64,000 bases of DNA from Watersipora subatra (Eukaryota > Bryozoa > Gymnolaemata > Cheilostomatida > Watersiporidae). Positions 10,301 to 22,300 of the stretch are shown here, piece by piece (positions within the stretch are counted from its first letter, which is position 1; each line of letters starts with the position of its first letter). A program made the translations under genes and the position numbers. The notes below the pieces were generated by a model. It was given only the letters and a program-made list of their open reading frames with translations. It was not told the origin of the DNA and ran no database searches. The stretch spans positions 6,386,001 to 6,450,000 of the forward strand of contig NC_088711.1 of NCBI RefSeq assembly GCF_963576615.1, given 5' to 3'.

Positions 10301-12984
10301 CACCTTCTTAGCTTTTTAGGTGTATCCATGGGCTATGGTCAATTGAATGTGGTGTTGCATTGCATGTCATACATATAGTGTATACCACAAAGTTCAATGC
10401 TTGGCATGAGTCTGCAATTGATATTATGTATGAGAAGAAATCGCATGGAATGTTATTGTCCTTTCATTTGTCTAGTTTATACTCATTTAAGCACCAATTG
10501 TATGGCCTTTTAGCTTTATTATATATTGCCTCTTGTATGATTTTATGTGGGCCTGTGCTACCAAATTATTTATTTTATACTTAACATCTATGTTCGATCT
10601 TTAAGGTAACAACACCAACAATTTTGTGGAGGCAGCGTTCAGACTCCTCAAGGACACAGTTCTTCATCGAGCTAGAGCGTTCAACTGTGTCCATTTGACG
10701 GAGTATCTGATCACAAAATTTGAGAATTCAATTTGTAACAGACTTCTTGATATTGCCCATGGCAGGACAGAGCTTAGACACAGAAGGAAACGACCTGCAA
10801 CTTCATCAGCAACAATAAAGCATGTGAGTAGCATGTGGTACATGAGGTGGATTAGTTCAATTTATGTTATTGGACGTAATTTTAGAGTAGGGTAAGTTGA
10901 GTTACAGGGGAGATGTCTTGTGTCGGATTTCTTGATATTCCCATTAAGCGTTCCTCAAGTATAGTAAGTTCTGCTGCAATAATGACCTTACGGTTTTTTA
11001 TGTATATATAACTTACTTGGTCTTTGCAGAAGGTTGGTGACCAGTATGAGGTGGTCATAGGGAAGACCAAGAGACTCGTCCAAGCTGATCTAGGTTTGTG
11101 TAGCTGCACTTATGGAAACACAGGAAACCTGTGTAAGCACCTGTGGGCTGTGATGGAGAGTGCATTTGAATGTGGAACAAATGCACACCACTATAAGCCA
11201 CTCCAGCACCAAAGGGAGGTTTTGTTTTGGCTTTCAACAGGTAATACCATAGGACTAATTACTGTTTAAAATGATAATAAGTCAACTAGTTTGCTTAGCC
11301 TTGTTAGATGTAAAGTTTGACTATTCACAGTGAACTCTCATAAAACATTCTAAACTATTGTACAGGTCAGAAAGCACAGAAAGGCTGGTTGGAGCCGCTC
11401 CACCACAATACTTGTATAAATAATAAAACGATTAGTACAGAAAGAGAAGTAGAAGAACATCTTGAATACGAAGAGATTGTTAAAAGGTACTGGCCTAGTA
11501 TTAACCATCTTCGCTTCGTAAAATGGAGTGGTCATGTATGACTAACAAAAGTCAGCCATAAAGCTTACTATTACTAAAGATTGGAATTTTTTGAGACGAA
11601 GAATTCATTCGAACCACTTGCAGTACGAAAGTATAAATAATCTTTTTCAACTAGAACCTACTTGTGTTATACAATATAAAGTTTGGTCATATGTGGGCAT
11701 GATTACTCAAACACTAAAATTCATTAGGTAGCTGGATATGTTACATTTTGTGAACAATTCATTTGTTTTTATCATTTTAGCGAGAACAGTTATTCAGAAG
11801 TGGATGTGATACCAAAGGTTTCTGAACTACAGCGCCAGAAATGGTAGGCCACGAGACAAGGCACATGATCATCATATTTATACATGTTTTTCATTTATAA
11901 GCTATTTTGTCACACATGCCTGTTATGACATGTCAGCAATCATCATCGCATAACATACCTGATGTATATTATTTGCCACTGTGGTGATTGATTTGATAAA
12001 ATCATGTCAGAAGCCCCTTGTCCTATGTTCTCTGTTCAACAAACTTACCACCTTCTGCTTCTTGCTTCATTACTCCAGTGGTGTGTTTACTCTCCTGCTC
12101 AGTTTATTCAGTAATGATTTTTGCTTCTCAAATGATTGTACATTTTATGATTCATGCCGAAGTACATACTCTGTGTGAACAATGATGATTCAATAGTTGA
12201 AAGACAAGATTACATAACACTGGGAGATATTACTGTTTATAATATGCACATCATGTACATATTATTGAGTTTTTTAAAGGCAAGCAGCTATTGATGCATT
12301 CCACAAGGACATGTCGGATAAACTCGAAAACTACTATGAGGCGGCTATGTATGGTCCGGCCTTTGAGACCTTCATCGAACGGTGGAAGGCCCGTACAGCG
12401 AGTCAGAAAATCACTCTCCTGAACACACCATTGTCTTTAGGAGAAGGATACAGTTTTACGCAAAAGAGGTGAATTTTAGGGTGAATTGGCAGGGTGTAGT
12501 ATTGCCATAGTTTAGATAACAAGTCAGTCAGTTATACATTAATGTACAAGCATGCCTCACATGGTATTAAATGTTGATAGCCGTTTGATACATGCCTAAC
12601 TATTAGGCCCACCCCCCAGCGGTTTTGGGACTAATAGTTTGGCTGGTGTCAGACACTCCTCATCAGATATTCTGGATAAAGTTTTGTGATTAATCACAGT
12701 ATCATCAGATTTGTACCATGTAAGACATAACGAAAAACATATTTCACATGAAAAAGAACAAATATCATAATAATTACAGGACTAAAATTGGAGTGCAGCC
12801 TTCAGCAGTGGCCAGAAGAAAAAGGCCACTCGGCACAACAACGAGCCAACATGGAGGTTCTCGTAGGAAGGCTGCTGAACATGCCTATGGGAAGGAAACC
12901 AAGAAGAACCAACCTGCCCCACACAGTTTATTATTCTGTGTGGAAAGAACCATTTCTTTAGGCAAAACTCACTCCAAGAAATGA
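7302..12984 (+). CDS. MULE transposase with SWIM zinc finger, 14 exons
   Basis: Exons: 7302-7454, 7742-7887, 8124-8357, 8483-8665, 8894-9000, 9170-9265, 9538-9769, 10119-10237, 10606-10823, 11030-11240, 11366-11486, 11781-11843, 12280-12468, 12780-12984. All junctions are GT-AG and all phases match, giving 758 aa without a break. Order: FAR1/WRKY-like Cys/His N-terminus with NTGCPATL (about residue 90); MULE RNase H fold with D248 (VFLDASGG), D317 or D318 (MVDDSKAEH) and E432 (NNTNNFVEAAFR); motif LLCTFHIQQAVWRWLW between them; SWIM zinc finger C520-x-C522...C531-x-H533; basic tail. Role: cuts and pastes the MULE by binding its ends, in the nucleus. The start is the first in-frame ATG after an acceptor-like site at 7256, so an upstream exon is possible. 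Similar MULE/SWIM proteins are widespread in invertebrate genomes. Confidence 0.85.
9971..10026. repeat. 56-bp hairpin in a transposase intron, copy 1
   Basis: TAGCCTAACTATTA, a GC-rich loop, then TAATAGTTAGGCTA. A second copy with a similar C-rich/G-rich loop lies in another intron at 12594-12643. Confidence 0.7.
12594..12643. repeat. 50-bp hairpin in a transposase intron, copy 2
   Basis: GCCTAACTATTAG, a C-rich then G-rich loop, then CTAATAGTTTGGC; related to the hairpin at 9971-10026 in arms and loop. Confidence 0.65.
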
Positions 12985-14735
12985 TACCGGTATGTTTATA
13001 GGTATAGAATAGTCTATGGCTGTGACTTGCGCTTTTAATTAACTGTACTCACCAGAATTTATAAATGATGATGTCTTATGAATGATAATGGTTTCTTCTT
13101 TAAACGTCCAAAGCTCTGTGAGAATATCAGCAGGCCATGCATTTTTATTCGCAGCTGTCCGATCCACATGTTTGAATGGAACATAGGTGTAAAATATTAT
13201 AAATCTAAAAAACCATCTCCTTAAATCTTTTATCATTTAATCAATTTTATTGATCAGTTTTAGGAATTACTTTTCATTATTGTTGATAAGATGCATGTGA
13301 GTACATCTCAAGTCTCATTTGTTAGTTAACACTTTTGTATACTTTCTGTTAGTAACACTTTCTTTTGTTATTATTGTAGTAAATCTTATGACACACTGAA
13401 TGATGATCAGTTGCCAGTGGCTCAAGAAGATACCATTACTACATCAGAAAATGTTCCAGCATCTCCCATATATGACATGGAAGCTCACCCCTTTGCATTA
13501 TTTTGTTTTATTATTTTAGGTGTGTTAGGCGTAAGACTTCATCCTCGTACAGTCTGAATAGCATCTTACTGAGTATTTCCAAATAAGGTTTTTATATATT
13601 AAAACTTATTGAAAGAATACAATGAACATTCTGGATATACATTGTAAGTGTTTTCAAACTTTATCTCACATTTTATCCCCTAATCCACCACATCATAAAG
13701 CAGACGTGATTCCTGGATGAGGCTCAAACATGAGTCTTTTTAATGGCTAACACCAGACATTGTTAGTCAAACTCTAATTTATGCTGTAGCAATAGTGAGG
13801 ATTAAAACGCTTTTGGGATTTGTAAAAAGATATAAAGACACAGCCTGGCCAATTGTCCTACTTATATTTATTGAGACAGCTTGATCAAACTGAGCCTCTT
13901 GATGATTTGATGCCTGCATTTGTGCCAAGAATTGTCTATGTACATGTAGATCACAGCTGACTTGATTTGATCAAGAATTATTGGTTTGATATTGTTACAT
14001 ACTATTACAACTGATCTGTTTCAAAAGTCACATGATGAAATGCGGATGTGTAAGTGAGTTGTGGCATGTAAAAATTCTGCACCAGTTGTATAGCAGCAGT
14101 GCTATTCATCACTGTAAATAATTCCTTATTAGATCAGCCAAGCCAAAGGCGTTTTTATAGCTTACCACCCAAAGTGAGAGACTCTCACTGAGAGTATAAG
14201 TTCACTCCATTCAATGGTACACACACAAAAACTGAATTAACTTTTGTTCTCGGCGTTGAGGAAAAGATGATCAGTTCCCAAAATTTACATAATCTGCAGC
14301 GACATTGCATTTTTCTATAAACAACTGCTCAATCATGAACTGAAGTTTGGAAGACAGCGTACCAAATATCAACAAAGCTACTTCCTCGTTTTGATCAGAG
14401 CCGTATAGTTTCAGAGTTCCATGGCCAGCGGAAGCATATATGGGAGCTCTATTTTTTATAAAAGTTATAATGGAGAGGCCGCAACATTAACCAACACATA
14501 TTACTCTCATTGGCAGTTGCTTTAAAGTTGATTGTTGTATCATACACCATTTGAAAGAGGACAACATTTTCTAGAAGAAACTACCTTTTTTGTAAAAAAA
14601 TAAAATCTATGCAAAAAAGTGAGATGTTGAGAGCGAGGTAAGAATATTCCATTAGAGATCAGTATGTCGATCGGGTTTGTTTGGAAACAGCATTTTTGTT
14701 TCCGGTTCTTGATGCTGGACTCAGAAGCTATACGG
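12985..14735. other. MULE interior between its two genes
   Basis: Mostly non-coding. One stretch, 13380-13557, begins after a good acceptor (TTATTATTGTAG) and stays open for about 58 codons (SKSYDTLNDDQLPVAQED near its start); it could be an alternative 3' exon of the transposase but has no supporting motif. Nothing else recognised. Confidence 0.35.
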
Positions 14736-14824
14736 CAGGGGTGCCCAAATACTTTTGCTGGAGGGCCAAACAGGTAACCAGGCCTTATCAGGAGGGCCAG
14801 GCATGAATACAGCTGTATATATGT

Positions 14825-14980
14825 AAATGTATGTGCATTTTAAGTAATGTGTAAGTAAACATGAACATAAACATGAAATGTATGTGCATTTTAAGTAATG
14901 TGTAAGTAAACATGAACATATACATGAATTGTATGTGTATTTTAAGTAATGTGTAAGTATACATGAACATAAACATGAAA
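14825..14980. repeat. 51-bp tandem repeat, three copies
   Basis: Unit contains TTTTAAGTAATGTGTAAGTA and ACATGAACATA. It lies between the hAT terminus and the stop codon of the hAT-derived gene. Long open frames across it are by-products of a repeat length divisible by three. Confidence 0.75.
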
Positions 14981-15012
14981 GTAACAAGGTGTAACATAAT
15001 AACATATGTAGG

Positions 15013-15018
15013 TTTATT
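15013..15018 (-). terminator. Poly(A) signal of the hAT-derived gene
   Basis: AATAAA on the minus strand, about 40 bases past the stop codon at 15058-15060. Confidence 0.5.
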
Positions 15019-15057
15019 CTCAACAAAATCTACTGTGCAGAAGAAGTATATGTAATG

Positions 15058-16130
15058 TTAATGAGACACATGGAAGCAAGTTTGCTTTGCAGCTATTGCT
15101 GCAATATCTGGTTTATCTTTGGTTACTGCTACAGATAAGAGCTTTTGAGTGTGTTCCTCTGTCAGTACACTCCGATACCTACTTTTTATAAATGTCAGCT
15201 TTGAAAACATTGATTCACACAAGTAGGTTGTACCAAAGAAAGTAGGTAAGTGCACTGCCATTTTGCATAGCATAGGATACTTCTCCTGGACAGCAGGTTG
15301 TGTTCGGAACCCTACAATAGTTTGCTCAGCAAATTGAGCTTTAGCCAGTATATCTGCCTTTAAATCACACAGCTCTAATTCTGCCACACCTCTCGGAACA
15401 TGAGGAAAGTTATCAACTTGGGTTTTCCAAAGCTGATGTGCCTGAAATGGGCACGCAACCAGCTCAATAATGCCATTGATACTATCAAAGGCAGCAAAGC
15501 GACGCTCCATCTCTGAAGAAACATCAATGAGAAAAGCGCATGCTGCTGTAAGGTCCACGACATCATCACGACCATTCTCAAATTCTCTGATGATTGGAAA
15601 GTGGTTCATATCACTGTTTATGTCCTCGTAAAAACAGTGGAGTTTGTCTTTAAAAGATGTTACTGCCTGCCAGAGTTCTACCACATTACGACCTTCACCC
15701 TGCAATTTCAAATTTAGGTCATTCAGATAGGCCAAAATGTCTGTCAGAAAAGCCATGTCTCTCAGTGAATGCTCCGATCTGAGAATCTCTAAAAATCGTT
15801 CTGCTGCATCTCCTCCAATCTCACTAAAAACCTGCTCAATATGCTGTCTTACAGTCCATACCCTTTGCAAAGCTATACCCTTACTCAGCCATCTGCAAAT
15901 ATACATTAAAGTACATTGTATATTAAAAATAATTCACAACATTCACAACTTTGCTGTCCTTTTTTACCTTTTCATAATGTAATGAAAATAAGTATGTCAA
16001 ATATAATTCAAAAATAGCAGTATGGTACTAACCTGACGTTGTTGTGTACTAACAAATCATCATACTGAGAATCAGACTCCTGGAGAAATTTTAGCCGCAT
16101 AGTATACGGCTCTGGTTGTGATAATGTCAT
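15058..16130 (-). CDS. hAT transposase C-terminal part, spliced and open (310 aa)
   Basis: Two exons, 16130-16033 and 15892-15058, joined at CAG|GTTAGT and TTTGCAG|AT; the joint restores the hAT signature NNVRWLSKGIALQRVW. Before it lies RLKFLQESDSQYDDLLVH, as in GTF2IRD2/EPM2AIP1/ZBED5-like hAT proteins. The end holds the dimerisation region: FFGTTYLCESMFSKLTFIKS then YRSVLTEEHTQKLLSVAV (about residues 250-295). The catalytic N-terminal part and BED finger are missing, so it cannot be an autonomous transposase. The start is the first ATG in frame, 46 bases inside the MULE end, so any transcript would start at or beyond the MULE terminus. Function unknown; it could act as a dimerising or inhibitory factor, which is inference. 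Confidence 0.75.
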
Positions 16131-16175
16131 ATATCGCGGCACAATCGCGCTTTCTTGACTTCTCTCACGAGAGTT

Positions 16176-16199
16176 TTTGGGGTGCTAATTTCCTCTCGC
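16176..16199 (-). repeat. MULE right terminal inverted repeat
   Basis: Exact complement of 6307-6330. It lies 46 bases upstream of the first ATG of the hAT-derived gene and 111 bases upstream of the CHRAC1 ATG on the other strand. Confidence 0.88.
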
Positions 16200-16208
16200 A
16201 TACCGGAC
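16200..16208 (+). repeat. MULE target-site duplication, right
   Basis: ATACCGGAC, identical to 6298-6306. Confidence 0.9.
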
Positions 16209-16309
16209 AGAGTTAAGGCTAATGTAGACTACGAACGTCAATTTGAAGCCATGTACTGTACTACTATCTTTTGGCGCTTACATTTCTTGCATTTATAATC
16301 TTTGAAAAC
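16209..16309 (+). promoter_or_regulatory. CHRAC1 5' leader, promoter-proximal DNA
   Basis: The 101 bp between the MULE duplication and the CHRAC1 start codon. It probably is 5' untranslated region. Whether the transcription start lies here, in the MULE end, or was separated from CHRAC1 by the insertion cannot be decided from sequence. Confidence 0.4.
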
Positions 16310-19300
16310 ATGGCCGAAGGAGAAGAGGAAGACGTAATAAAAGAAAACAAAGAATTTTTGTTACCTATTTCAAGAATAAGGATAATTATGAAAAGTTCAC
16401 CAGATGTTGAAAACGTGTCGCAAGATGCACTTAGCGCTGTGTCTGGTGCTACGGTACGCGTTGTGATAAATTATATTTTGAGATATATATAATTACATTT
16501 GGCTGTTATTATAATAAATTACATTTTATCAGGACTATTATATGTAGGGTTATGTTCTAGTATCTGGTTAGGATGTATGGATAGCGACACTGAATAGAAT
16601 TCTCGTCAGTTGATATTCACTTTATTCGATCAATTGTGCCCTGTATACAGCAAATCATGCATAATTATAAACAGAAAAAGGATGTGCACAAATGTTTAAA
16701 AAATATACAGGGTGATTAGTAAAACAGGCAAATGCATTAGTTGAATTGAACACATGGTATTAAAACTTACGATAGTTAGGAGATATCCTCCAAACACTAG
16801 TACGACTTGCCCCAGTTTAAGTAGGTGAAATACACTAATGACTAGCTGTTGTGAATCATATAGCATTCTGGAATATAACAATTAGGTCCATTTCAACACA
16901 TGTGCAAAAAGACATTAAAAAGTACTAAATTACGTGTAGTTGAAGTAAAAAAAATGAAATTACTGTTAATTTGGATGTTCCTTATGATGAAAAGTTGAAA
17001 ACTTGCACTCTCAAGTGATCCTTTGAGGTAGCCTCACAAACCAGCTAATGAACACTGTTGCAAGCTAAACTGTTTATATTAGCTCAATTCATAAATAATC
17101 TAAATGCTTGTGAGTTGTGACGAAAAGCTAAGCTTGTTAGTTTAATGGGAGATGATAATATTGCGTGCAGCAAATCTGAAACAAGTTCGACTGTTTTTGA
17201 CGACAATCTTTTTAGATAGCAACTTTACATCTAAAAAGATTTTGCATAGTGAAATCAGTTATTTGAGGAGCACAGTACAGGGCACACCGGTGGCAGTTTA
17301 CTAACACACACGATAGAAATATCTATAGATAGATAGATGTACATATACTAAATAATCACATTCGCATCTAAAATGCATTATATTGATGCGCAAAAAATTT
17401 CTGAAGCTTTACAAAGGAATTATATAAAAAATATCACTTGAGTTGATATTACCTGATATAAAATAAGATTTATTTCCATTAACATCACCCGTGTTGTATA
17501 AGCACTCACCATGTCTTCACTAGCTATAGGCAGGAAGATGAATGCCCTCGAATACACCTTTGTATACATACACTGAGGGACCTCAACAAGCTGAAAAAAC
17601 TACATAATCCTGCAAGCCTGTGCAAGAAGCTTTGTCATTAAGGCAGATTTGCTTTCCTTAGCCCAAATTCCTGGAACATACTCAGGCACGTGAGAGATGC
17701 CTGCATATACAACGTACCCTATTGTTTTTTTGAACCCTGAACATAGGCACTGTAACTATTGGAGTTCAAACATAGGTTTCACCACCACCAGGAATCATAC
17801 TAAGAAATGACATGCTTCAGACACGGTGTCTGACACACATTTATACTATCCTCTGGTACACTAATAGGGCCTGCAGTCATCACGAGCTAGCCAAAGTGTT
17901 AGTCACCCTGGGAGCAGTAATCATACATAAGCATAAAAATAGCCTGTGAACCAGATGTTATCCTTGTATTACAGTCTAAATTGGCTTTACCTGTATGAGT
18001 TGAGTCATCATCTTTTCATAGTTATTCTCCTGGTCGTAGTAGCACTCACCAGCCTAACCTGTTATCTTCAGCTCTAATATACAAAAACTGAGTACATACC
18101 TGTTCCTATTTTACCTGTTTCCTTGTGCCTTGACTAGGCATCCTGGTCCCTCTCTCTTCCTACACATGACATGAAACCTGACTTGAGATTCAGATGATTC
18201 AAATGAGATTTAGGATAGGTTGCGGCTTACCCTGAGCTGCCTCTGTGTAGCTGGTGCTATGACCATGCGCCTTTGTTTTTGGACCCACTTCTTCTGAGCT
18301 GGTACCATCCCTCACTGATATCTTTTTTTGTCAACCTTTCTTCATGCCCTTCCCATCTCCTGAACTTTAACCTTTTCTATCAGATTTATTTGTCAAGTTT
18401 TGCAACTTGCCATCATCTGAAAGATGCCAACATAGACCAGCAGTAATAGGTCTCGTAGGCAACAATGTAACTGGCTTAAAACCTTTCGAACATAATGTGT
18501 TTAAAACAGCTAATAATTTCAGCTGCCTTAATTCATTTATACCCAAGAAGTATTTTGCTCAATCATTTTATAACATGAGCCTCAGTGACTATAAATCTAT
18601 ATCTACTTCTAAACTGAAGCTCTGCTTTACTCACTACTTTTAACTCAGAACCATCTATTGCAGTCAAAACAGTTGATTGGGCTCTTAACTGTAAATCTAA
18701 CCTTTTGGCTGTTCTTTTGGTAACTGTTGAAACTTTCGCCTCTGTATCAAGCACAAAATCAACCTCAATACCATTTACCTTCAAAGTTCTTACTATCTTA
18801 TCATTTAGTCGTTTAGGACCAGATGAAGATAACTTTACACTACTACTAAAATGTCGGGAACATGTGTAGTCCCAGTCTCATCTATCTGAACCTCGGTCTA
18901 TATTCCTGTGACTTTCACTACTGCTACTTCTATCATAGCGGTGCCTATTAAGATCTTGTCTCTGAGAACCATTCCTAGCACAGTCAATACTAGTATGACC
19001 TTTCCTGCTGCAAGTAAAGCACCTAGCAGCAGGAAAACTGCGAAGCGGGTGCTGCAGACTACAACAGTTGTAACATTTATCACTCTCAAGTGAAAGTTCA
19101 CCTTTGGATCTAGTACGACAATTGTCTATATCAGCACTAGAATCTTCAGAAGACCTACTAGAATTTCGGTATCGGCTCCTACATTTATATCTAATAGACT
19201 CATGACCATAAGATCTACACCCAACCTTGGGGCACTTATCCTTAGACCTATTATCATAATAGTCCTTACATTCCTTCTGATAAATTCTATGAACTTCTGC

Positions 19301-22300
19301 ACCTTCATTAGAATAACGACTAGCGCTTGTAGTTTTCTTTTTAAATTGCCTAGAGACAATGGCCGCTACTTCTGAAACCTCAGTATTACTAGCATTAGCC
19401 TTACCATCTTTTAATACTGCTTCTGAATCACGAGCAAGTTGTCTAGCTCTGAAAGTATCAGATAACCTTGCCCACTCCAAATCCTTTTCTCGCCTCAATT
19501 GCCTACGTAGCGTTGACTCTTCACGAGTGCCCGCAGCGCGAGAGAGCGCGCGCTCAGACCCGAAAGGTGGTGAACTATGTAAGTTCATTAACAGCTATCG
19601 CAAGAGAAAAATCTTCCCTGTTATTATCACCACTAAAGTTTAAATTCCTATTGAGTTTTGCAACTCTTAACACAATCATTTTCATCACATGCTTGAGAAT
19701 AAAATCCATAAATCCTATTTAGGTGATGTATGGCCTGCTCATAAGTATAGTCATGAGACTCTACACTAAATCCCACAGATTGTAAAGCCTTTTGGCTGTC
19801 CTTACCTATAGTATTCAATAACGCAAGCAGTTTACTACGACCGGTAAAGTTAACTTGATCCCCTTCAGCCTTACCGATTTGCAGAGTAGTAAGTTCTATA
19901 CATAAATTAAATTCTGTTAAACTAAAACTAAAATAATAAGTGTCAAGGCTAATTAGTTATGTGATGATATGCTTGCAAGTTTTTTAAACCACGTTAAGGG
20001 TATCTTGAAAAAGAACTATTAAATTGCTATCAATCTAATTAATCTTATCTAATTAATATAATCAGATTAAAATCAATTCTGAAAATTTTGCCTTGTAGCC
20101 GTCGTGCTTTTGATTACTTACCTCATTACGCTGTTTTGAAACTGTTATCTGTACACAGGCAATTTATAAACAAGTCATCTAGGAGTGGACTGAGCAACAA
20201 TATGTGAACCTTGTTGTAGCACAAGAATTATTCAATAGTGCTGTTTTGTTTTAATTGCATGCCATGCAAAACGCTATAACATTTGATCCTGTATCAGCAC
20301 TACCTGAAGGAACGCCTTATTGTCCAAAATCAACAGCGTTTCATTGTAAAACCACACTTATGATACGTAGCACTGCGCTTTGAATCACAAGCCATATGTG
20401 TTGTTCAAATTGGCTCATAAAAGGAGGGATTTTCAATTTTAGAGAAGTATATGATAAGTGAACACATAGCTGGAGTAGGTCAAATATCGCTACTTAAAGG
20501 TATTTTATGTCGAAAGATGGCTGCCAACAGAGGTCTATTCACAACAATTCTGTCTTTTCTAGTGTGTCATAAGAGCAGTGCTGGACTAGCGTTGCTCATT
20601 ATATTCATAAACAGAGCTGATAAGTCTGTTTATGAATACTGATAAGTGAATACTGATAAGTCTCTTCAAATTTTAAAAATTCAATCGTTAAAACCTCAAA
20701 TAAACTCCAACAACATACAACGAGTATGCAGCGCAGACAGTTTTTAGAAATATGTTATGTTAATTAATTTATAATGTTCAATAAACCTCATCAGTGTTGG
20801 GTGTTCGTCAGGTTTCATCATCTAACCTATCCGAAGTAAACTTAAACCATAACTGTCACGAACAACTTTTATTGTATTTGCTAGGTAAATCAGACACGCT
20901 GATTCCGATTTTGTACTCAAAATAAAGATTAGTCCACTAACCTTCAAAGTCATTTAGGCTTTTTTAAAGCGTTTCAATATCCGTTTCGAAAACAACACAA
21001 TCGGCATTACAAGCTCCGCCCATAAATATGTGACGAAACCTAGCTTTTTCAGAAACGGAAGTTAGGAAACTTTAGTCCGATTTAGAATAATAGAGATGGG
21101 TGTCTTAATACCCATTATTATCTAAATCCAGCCTGTAAAATAATTTCAGCTTTTTATGAAAAGGATATAAACTATTTAAAATTGCTCGCAGCTTGTTACA
21201 TGACGTTTAAATGGGCTGGACGCCGAGAAAAATTAGCTCAAAAAGCGCGGTTTTATCACGAGCTAGCGTTGTTATCGCGCTTTTTAAATATGCAATGCTA
21301 AATAGCTTATCTACCTTTCAGAAAAGACTGATATTATTTTTAAAGCTGGATTTAGATATTAATAGATTTTAAAACACCCATCTCTATTATTCTAAATCGG
21401 TCTAAACATCTCTACGTAACTTCTGTTCCTAAAAAGCTAGGTTACGTCAAGTATTTATGGGCGGAGCTTGTTATGCCGATCGTGTTGTTTTCGAGACCGA
21501 TATTAAAACGCTATAAAAAATCCTTTATTACTCTGAAAGTTAGTGGCCTAATCTTTATTTTGATTACAAAATCGGAATCAGCATGTCTGATTTACCTAGT
21601 AAATACGATAAAAGTTGTTCGTGGCAGTTATGGTTTAAACTTATAGCATATGCAAAACATGACAATTCTTCGGAATGAATGAAATTAAACAATTGTAGCA
21701 TAAGTAGTTGTAACATTGACATGTTATGATAATATATATAGGACAGATAGCGCAGTTGTATGAGTGTTTTTGTGACTGTGAGGTTCCAGTTGTGATCCCA
21801 TTGCTCTGCTCACTTTGTGGCGATTCATGGATGAGACCCTTGCTTATATAATGTCTAAGACCTTTATGATTAGTGCAAAGAACAATAGCAGGCCGGCTCG
21901 AGTGTCACCCAGTCAAACAAGGTTGTCCTGTAGCTTAACCAAGACAAGGCAGTGTTAAATAGGCTACTGGTTCAAAATGGATGTATTAAACTTGAACTAC
22001 CACATGAACCATGCCAACCTATGCAGCGTTACTTTATGAGTGAACCGCAGAAGTGAGGTTACGCGACATCAGAAGGACACGACAACTGTGGATAGAGATG
22101 CGCCTTGAATTATCTCTGTCTGGCATTAGACAATGGAAGACCAAACTGACCTCTATTAATAAAGAATGTGTGTCCAAGCACGCCATGGAGGTGCCACCCA
22201 CCGCAGCTTGTGTTTACTCACGTGTTGGACATCCCTGAACCTGATACTTTCAACTCATGAGTGGAAGGGCTTAGTACCTAGATCTTCAATAAGTTCCCAG

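Larger units (their letters stand above)
14736..16175 (-). mobile_element. hAT transposon piece, 3' end plus coding, 5' part missing
   Basis: The left boundary carries a typical hAT terminus, CAGGGGTGCCCAAATACTTT, at 14736 on the plus strand, which is the 3' end relative to the gene. The opposite terminus and the N-terminal half of the gene, including any BED finger, are absent: the piece stops within about 45 bp of the MULE right end. It is therefore either a fragment picked up by the MULE or a hAT insertion that later lost its 5' side. Confidence 0.7.
6307..16199 (+). mobile_element. Mutator-like (MULE) DNA transposon, 9,893 bp, apparently complete
   Basis: Seen in sequence: perfect 24-bp terminal inverted repeats (6307-6330 and 16176-16199, beginning GCGAGAGGAAATTAGC), flanked by a 9-bp direct duplication. 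Inside lies a full MULE/SWIM transposase gene on the plus strand, and beside the right end a hAT-derived coding piece on the minus strand. Known of the family: MULEs make 8-11-bp duplications and often carry captured DNA. Inferred: a recent insertion, because the ends and duplication are identical and the transposase frame is unbroken. A third partial copy of the terminal repeat lies at 6420-6435. Confidence 0.88.

Noticed and set aside
14721-15026. Minus-strand frames rich in Tyr/Cys/Leu
   Set aside because: They run across a 51-bp tandem repeat in the 3' region of the hAT piece, beyond the stop codon of the real frame.
21740-21800. Possible tRNA gene or SINE head (GGACAGATAGCGCAGTTG)
   Set aside because: A-box-like string present, but no cloverleaf can be drawn and no family tail follows.
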